Shown: positions 1 through 5,189 of the stretch, one piece after another
How the letters are laid out: each line of letters opens with the position of its first letter
Numbering within the stretch: the stretch's first letter is position 1
Origin: G039029935 sp039029935
GTDB taxonomy: Bacteria > Chloroflexota > Anaerolineae > Caldilineales > Caldilineaceae
DNA: 5,189 nt
Assembly: GCA_039029935.1 (NCBI GenBank)
Contig: JBCCFC010001004.1
Span: 1-5,189, forward strand
Direction of reading: 5' to 3'
Notes under the pieces: model-generated
What the model was told of the DNA's origin: nothing
Database searches by the model: none
Seen by the model: only the letters and a program-made list of their open reading frames with translations
Program-made: the position numbers and the translations under genes

Positions 1-135
1 TCGGTTCATGATATTCCTGAACCTGACCCCGACATTTGGGGTCCTACCTTAGAAGATATTTTCGAGGAGCAACCTTCTCACACGCAAGCGGACCAAAACG
101 AGAAAATTGGTCAGACTAATTTCTACTGCGTGTAA
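1..135 (+). CDS. C-terminal end of an unrecognised protein (5' partial)
   Basis: Frame 1 is open from the window edge to a TAA at 133-135 and encodes 44 residues; the other two plus-strand frames hit stops earlier. The tail is rich in acidic residues and proline near its start (D-I-P-E-P-D-P-D-I-W-G-P-T-L-E-D-I-F-E-E) and polar afterwards, ending in F-Y-C-V. There is no membrane segment and no motif I can assign to a family. The gene begins outside the window, so length, start and function cannot be judged. It runs in the same direction as the ASST-family gene, but the 167-bp gap and a separate promoter candidate argue against a shared operon. The acidic, proline-containing composition and clean stop favour a real C-terminus, though a chance open frame of this length is possible. 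Confidence 0.5.
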   Translation, partial: SVHDIPEPDPDIWGPTLEDIFEEQPSHTQADQNEKIGQTNFYCV

Positions 136-239
136 TCTCTATTGCGGGTTGTACATGAGAACGCCGGCATTAGGACCCAGAGGGTTCCCCTGCCTAACTC
201 CGCGAGCATGTGGGTAATTTATTTTGTGGAACGGCCTAA

Positions 240-283
240 CTGACTAGCTGACTAACTGACAACCTGACAACCTGACTAGCTGA
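240..283. repeat. Tandem octamer array, CTGAC core, five full units plus a half
   Basis: Read directly, the units are CTGACTAG (240-247), CTGACTAA (248-255), CTGACAAC (256-263), CTGACAAC (264-271), CTGACTAG (272-279) and a partial CTGA (280-283). The CTGAC core is invariant and the last three bases vary. On the other strand the core is GTCAG, the same core as in the array downstream of the ASST gene. It resembles the short tandemly repeated repetitive sequences described in some bacterial genomes. The fourth unit supplies a -35-like CTGACA for the promoter candidate. Confidence 0.85.
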
Positions 284-292
284 TTTTATACT
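264..292 (+). promoter_or_regulatory. Candidate sigma70-type promoter of the ASST-family gene, near-leaderless
   Basis: CTGACA at 264-269 (five of six matches to TTGACA) is followed after 17 bp by TATACT at 287-292 (five of six matches to TATAAT). A start site about seven bases beyond the -10 would fall near 299, leaving roughly four bases before the ATG at 303. That agrees with the lack of any Shine-Dalgarno sequence in the preceding TTTCCTATTCT stretch. The -35 element lies inside the octamer array, so copy-number change there could alter the promoter. Prediction by eye only. Confidence 0.45.
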
Positions 293-302
293 TTCCTATT
301 CT

Positions 303-2285
303 ATGAAAAATCGTTTATTTATTCTGAGCATGGTTGGTATAGCCGTGTTTCTATGTACAACACTGCTAGCCACATTGACGCAAGCACAAACACCCACCCC
401 GAAAACCTATTGGACGCTTCCTGATGATTTGCCGTTGCCCACGCTTGTCACGCCTACGGCCACTCTCATAGATTCAGAAACGACGAGCGAAACCGTCACC
501 CTACCGTCAATGGGTGAGGGCTATATCTTTATTTCACCCTACCCAAGACGAATTGGGGTTGGAGATTATGAATCCTATTTGCTGATACTGGATGACAATG
601 GTGAGCCTGTCTACTATTATCGGCCAACAAACGTACCCGATATTCATATGCATGATTTTAAGGTACTTTCAGATGAGTTGCTTTCCTATGCATCTTGGTT
701 TGGTGTGCATCATCTTCAGAATGCATCGTATAACATTCTTGACCCAGTTACCCCTGCCACCGAGAATCAGTCTGATTTTCATGACATTATACGCCTGCCC
801 AATAACAACCTGATGTTGCTCATTTATAGTGAGCGCGCCATCGACATGAGCCAAGTCGTGGAAGATGGCGATCCTAATGCCGTTTATGTCGATTGCCATC
901 TGCAAGAAATTGATGATGATGGTGCGCTTGTCTTTGAATGGCGCAGCGAAGATCACTTTGCTATTACCGAAACCTACAAAAGCCTGTTGTCCAGCCGTAT
1001 AGACGCTGTGCATTGTAACTCGGTTGATTTAGATACAGATGGCAATCTGTTGGTGTCTAATCGTGATCAGTATGCGGTGGTCAAGATTAACAAAGAGACA
1101 GGCGAGGTTATGTGGCGACTGGGTGGACTCAAGAACGATTTTGAGTTTATCAATGCCATTGGTACGGAACATGTCCAGTTTGAAAAGCAACATGATGCCC
1201 GTCGTGTGGATAATGGCAACCTGACCATTTTTGACAACCGTTTGGGCTTCTATTCCCGCGTGGTCGAGTATGCACTAGATGAAGAAAACATGACGGCCAC
1301 ATTGGTCTGGGAACACCGTCACACGCCCGATGTGCATGGGGGGTTTTTGGGCAATTCGCAACGGCTTCCCAATGGGAATACGCTTATCTCGTGGGGCAGT
1401 TCAACCACTACCCTGAGCGAAGTAACACGGGATGGTCAAACGCTCCTCGAGATGCATTTGCCACCCTCAATGATGACCTATCGCTCCTACCGTTTTCCTT
1501 GGGTGGGATATCCGCAAACGACACCGGATTTGGTCGTCGTGCGCGAGATTATGACAAACACGACGGCCAGCCGCATCAATTCGAGTAGTCTGGCGACGGA
1601 CACAATCACCACAACACTTTCGATTCAGTTGGCCTATAGTTGGAATGGGGCAACTGAAGTTGCTGCCTATGAGGTGTATGGCGATGAGTCTGACTCACCC
1701 CAAACGTTGATCGGCACACAAGCCAAAGCAGGGTTTGAAACGATAACTGTCTTTACCGATAGTCATGTTATCACCGAAATGTTAGCGAGTGAGTATCACT
1801 TTCGTGTTGTGCCGCTCGATTCCGATGGCGAGCCGTTTGCAGTGACAACAGATAGCACACCATCATCCCATTCTGAATCACTCACCTTGTCCATCGCCGA
1901 TGCCATTCTTGCAACACCGACACCAACGTTTACGCCAACCCTAACATTGACACCAACCCCAACCAATACACCAACCCCAACCAATACACCAACCCCAACC
2001 AATACACCAACCCCAACCAATACACCAATCCCCACCAATACACCAATCCCAACCAATACACCAATCCCAACCAATACACCAATCCCCACCAATACACCAA
2101 TCCCAACCAATACACCAATCCCAACATTGAGCCCGACCAGTAGACCGACATCAACGGCGACTATCCTAACATTGACACCAACTGCCACAAATACGTCAAC
2201 AGCGACCAATATGCCGACAGCAACGACAACGCCTACACCTGAAATGCACTACTTCTTCCTTCCGTCGATTTTGACAGAGCCGTAG
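303..2285 (+). CDS. Exported arylsulfotransferase-family (ASST, PF14269-like) beta-propeller protein with Pro/Thr linker
   Basis: This is a 660-residue predicted secreted or surface protein. Residues 1-28 form a signal peptide (K2-N-R, hydrophobic 5-25, likely cleavage after T-Q-A28). There is no lipobox: Cys18 is preceded by Leu. Residues about 72-400 carry hallmarks of bacterial and fungal ASST propellers: I-H-M-H-D-F (114-119), D-F-H-D-I-I (158-163), V-H-C-N-S-V-D (236-242), blade motif T-G-E-V-M-W-R-L-G-G (266-275), Q-H-D-A-R (296-300) and L-P-N-G-N-T-L-I-S-W-G (355-365). Characterised ASSTs move sulfate between phenolic compounds without PAPS using an active-site histidine; H237 and H297 are the best candidates here. 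Residues about 405-520 look like a fibronectin-III-type sandwich (W-N-G-A-T-E-V at 447-453). Residues 537-647 are a Pro/Thr/Asn linker, followed by a hydrophobic tail F-F-L-P-S-I-L (651-657). The start is supported by the signal peptide and promoter spacing. The family is clear; substrate and activity are inferred. Confidence 0.88.
   Translation: MKNRLFILSMVGIAVFLCTTLLATLTQAQTPTPKTYWTLPDDLPLPTLVTPTATLIDSETTSETVTLPSMGEGYIFISPYPRRIGVGDYESYLLILDDNGEPVYYYRPTNVPDIHMHDFKVLSDELLSYASWFGVHHLQNASYNILDPVTPATENQSDFHDIIRLPNNNLMLLIYSERAIDMSQVVEDGDPNAVYVDCHLQEIDDDGALVFEWRSEDHFAITETYKSLLSSRIDAVHCNSVDLDTDGNLLVSNRDQYAVVKINKETGEVMWRLGGLKNDFEFINAIGTEHVQFEKQHDARRVDNGNLTIFDNRLGFYSRVVEYALDEENMTATLVWEHRHTPDVHGGFLGNSQRLPNGNTLISWGSSTTTLSEVTRDGQTLLEMHLPPSMMTYRSYRFPWVGYPQTTPDLVVVREIMTNTTASRINSSSLATDTITTTLSIQLAYSWNGATEVAAYEVYGDESDSPQTLIGTQAKAGFETITVFTDSHVITEMLASEYHFRVVPLDSDGEPFAVTTDSTPSSHSESLTLSIADAILATPTPTFTPTLTLTPTPTNTPTPTNTPTPTNTPTPTNTPIPTNTPIPTNTPIPTNTPIPTNTPIPTNTPIPTLSPTSRPTSTATILTLTPTATNTSTATNMPTATTTPTPEMHYFFLPSILTEP
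1953..2132 (+). repeat. In-frame 18-bp tandem repeat encoding (P-T/I-P-T-N-T)n
   Basis: Nine full 18-bp units run from 1953 to 2114: four P-T-P-T-N-T (1953-2024), then five P-I-P-T-N-T (2025-2114). A tenth starts at 2115 and degrades after P-I-P-T. The T-to-I change is one base (acc to atc). Units 5 and 8 share a silent CCC proline codon where the others have CCA, so units 5-7 and 8-10 look like a 54-bp block duplicated as a whole. The linker probably separates the propeller from the C-terminal hydrophobic tail and is a plausible O-glycosylation target. The stretch is almost purely A/C with T on the plus strand, so the long reverse-strand open frames there are by-products of composition. Confidence 0.92.
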
Positions 2286-2418
2286 GCGGTATTCGGTGGA
2301 TCAGTAGGTCGGTATTCGATGGGTCAGTAGGTCAGTATTCGGTGGGTCAGTAGGTCAGTATTCGGTGAGTCAGTAAAGACACCGACCTACCGAATACTGA
2401 CTTACCGAATACCGACCT
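2282..2418. repeat. Intergenic modular repeat array (8-bp plus 15-bp modules, direct then inverted)
   Basis: The left half alternates an octamer GGTCAGTA with a 15-mer GGTCAGTATTCGGTG, giving a 23-bp period. The 15-mers lie at 2285-2298 (one base short), 2307-2321, 2330-2344 and 2353-2367. The octamers lie at 2299-2306, 2322-2329, 2345-2352 and 2368-2375. After a short break (2376-2381, AAGACA) the inverted half follows: CCGACCTA (2382-2389), CCGAATA (2390-2396), CTGACTTA (2397-2404), CCGAATA (2405-2411), CCGACCT (2412-2418). The array overlaps the TAG stop of the ASST gene (2283-2285) and ends one base before the stop triplet of the minus-strand gene (2419-2421), so essentially the whole gap is repeat. 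Confidence 0.88.
2306..2418. terminator. Possible bidirectional terminator or 3'-end stabiliser: nested hairpin between convergent genes
   Basis: Two stems stack on each other. An inner one (2350-2366 with 2389-2405) has 17 pairs with one G-T wobble and a 22-nt loop. An outer one (2306-2318 with 2406-2418) has 13 perfect pairs. The outer stem joins the inner directly on the right and across a 31-nt bulge on the left. Because the direct modules resemble each other, alternative pairings are possible, for example 2331-2343 with 2389-2401. The position between two convergent stop codons fits transcription termination or mRNA 3'-end protection. There is no T run on either strand, so it is not a canonical intrinsic terminator. 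Confidence 0.4.
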
Positions 2419-4968
<2,550 letters not shown>

Positions 4969-5189
4969 GCGCTTATTTTACTTGGTAATGGGTGGAAGTA
5001 AAGGTTGGGTGGATTACAGGATTCAATAAACAGGATATGGGTATGTACCAGATGACGTGGTGATTATTGAACGCTAGCAGTTTGTCGGAGAGCATATATA
5101 GCACAGCACGATTGGAACACAATGAGATTTATTGAGTTATCCAAAAGGCAATGATAGAAGAGATTGACGAAAGGGTTGAAAAAAAGTAA
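4969..5189. other. Right-hand region upstream of the TgpA-like gene, no gene identified
   Basis: Apart from the promoter candidate, I see nothing in these 221 bases that I can name. Both strands carry only short open frames. On the plus strand an 11-codon frame (5122-5154) overlaps a 13-codon frame (5151-5189) by ATGA, but neither has a good ribosome binding site or a recognisable product. There is an AT-rich GCATATATAGC stretch near 5092-5102. The TgpA-like gene therefore appears to be first in its transcript. Confidence 0.5.
4975..5002 (-). promoter_or_regulatory. Weak candidate promoter of the TgpA-like gene, leaderless
   Basis: Read on the minus strand, TAAAAT (4980 down to 4975) matches the -10 consensus at five of six positions. 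TTTACT (5002 down to 4997), 16 bp upstream, matches TTGACA at four of six. The start codon begins six bases after the -10, so transcription would begin at or next to the A of the ATG. The absence of a ribosome binding site before this start fits. The -35 match is poor, so confidence is limited. Confidence 0.3.

Larger units (their letters stand above)
136..302. other. Intergenic region upstream of the ASST-family gene
   Basis: No gene is visible in these 167 bases. The left part (136-230) is unremarkable apart from a weak imperfect hairpin (173-188, about five to six pairs with a mismatch, no T run), which is too poor to call a terminator. GCCTAACT occurs twice (192-199 and 234-241), the second copy leading into the octamer array. 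The right part holds the tandem octamers (240-283) and the promoter-like sequence (264-292), listed separately. Confidence 0.6.

Noticed and set aside
173..188. Terminator hairpin after the partial upstream gene
   Set aside because: The stem is only five to six pairs with an internal mismatch, and there is no T run after it.
303..386. Lipoprotein signal on the ASST-family protein (Cys18)
   Set aside because: The residue before Cys18 is Leu and a long hydrophobic stretch continues past it. A standard signal peptidase site after A28 fits better.
1796..2209. Minus-strand 137-residue open frame rich in G-V-L-V-G repeats (and the overlapping W-G-L-V-Y frame)
   Set aside because: It is the antisense reading of the Pro/Thr repeat. 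It stays open only because the strand is G/T rich, and has no start signal or recognisable fold.
2246..2282. Sortase LPXTG signal at the C-terminus
   Set aside because: The sequence is L-P-S-I-L with no Thr-Gly, no membrane helix and no basic tail after it.
2282..2418. CRISPR array
   Set aside because: The periodic units are contiguous 8- and 15-bp modules without unique spacers, and part of the array is inverted. No cas gene is present.
5122..5189. Two tiny ATGA-overlapping open frames at the right edge
   Set aside because: They encode 10 and 12 residues, lack proper ribosome binding sites and match nothing I know. Chance is the simplest explanation.

Overview
The window most likely comes from a member of the Chloroflexota, probably Anaerolineae-like. 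This is inferred from three habits. One gene carries a long Pro-Thr-Asn linker of the (P-T-P-T-N-T)n kind, which is very common in exported proteins of that phylum, and ends in a short hydrophobic F-L-P-S-I tail. The other gene is a membrane transglutaminase-like protein whose G-W-I-E-F-E-P-T-A-G motif I associate with the same group. Base composition is moderate and neither main gene has a Shine-Dalgarno sequence. The assignment rests on recall, not on a search.

Layout from left to right: (1) the last 44 codons of an unrecognised acidic protein (1-135). (2) A 167-bp gap whose right part is a tandem array of an 8-bp unit (240-283), running into a promoter-like sequence that would start transcription only a few bases before the next ATG. 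(3) A 660-residue exported arylsulfotransferase-family (ASST, PAPS-independent) beta-propeller protein with a fibronectin-III-like domain, a repeat-encoded Pro/Thr linker and a hydrophobic tail (303-2285). (4) A 133-bp convergent intergenic region made almost wholly of 8-bp and 15-bp repeat modules, in direct and then inverted orientation. These can fold into a long nested hairpin. (5) An 849-residue minus-strand TgpA-like membrane protein with an extracytoplasmic transglutaminase core and a DUF4129-like tail (4968-2419). (6) 221 bp with a candidate promoter for that gene and otherwise nothing I can identify.

The two complete genes converge, so they are separate transcription units. Both products act at or outside the membrane, but nothing in the sequence links them in one pathway. 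I see no defence system, mobile element, CRISPR array or RNA gene. The most unusual signal is the repeat architecture: related GTCAG-core arrays on both sides of the ASST gene, one supplying a promoter -35 element and the other filling the whole space between two stop codons.
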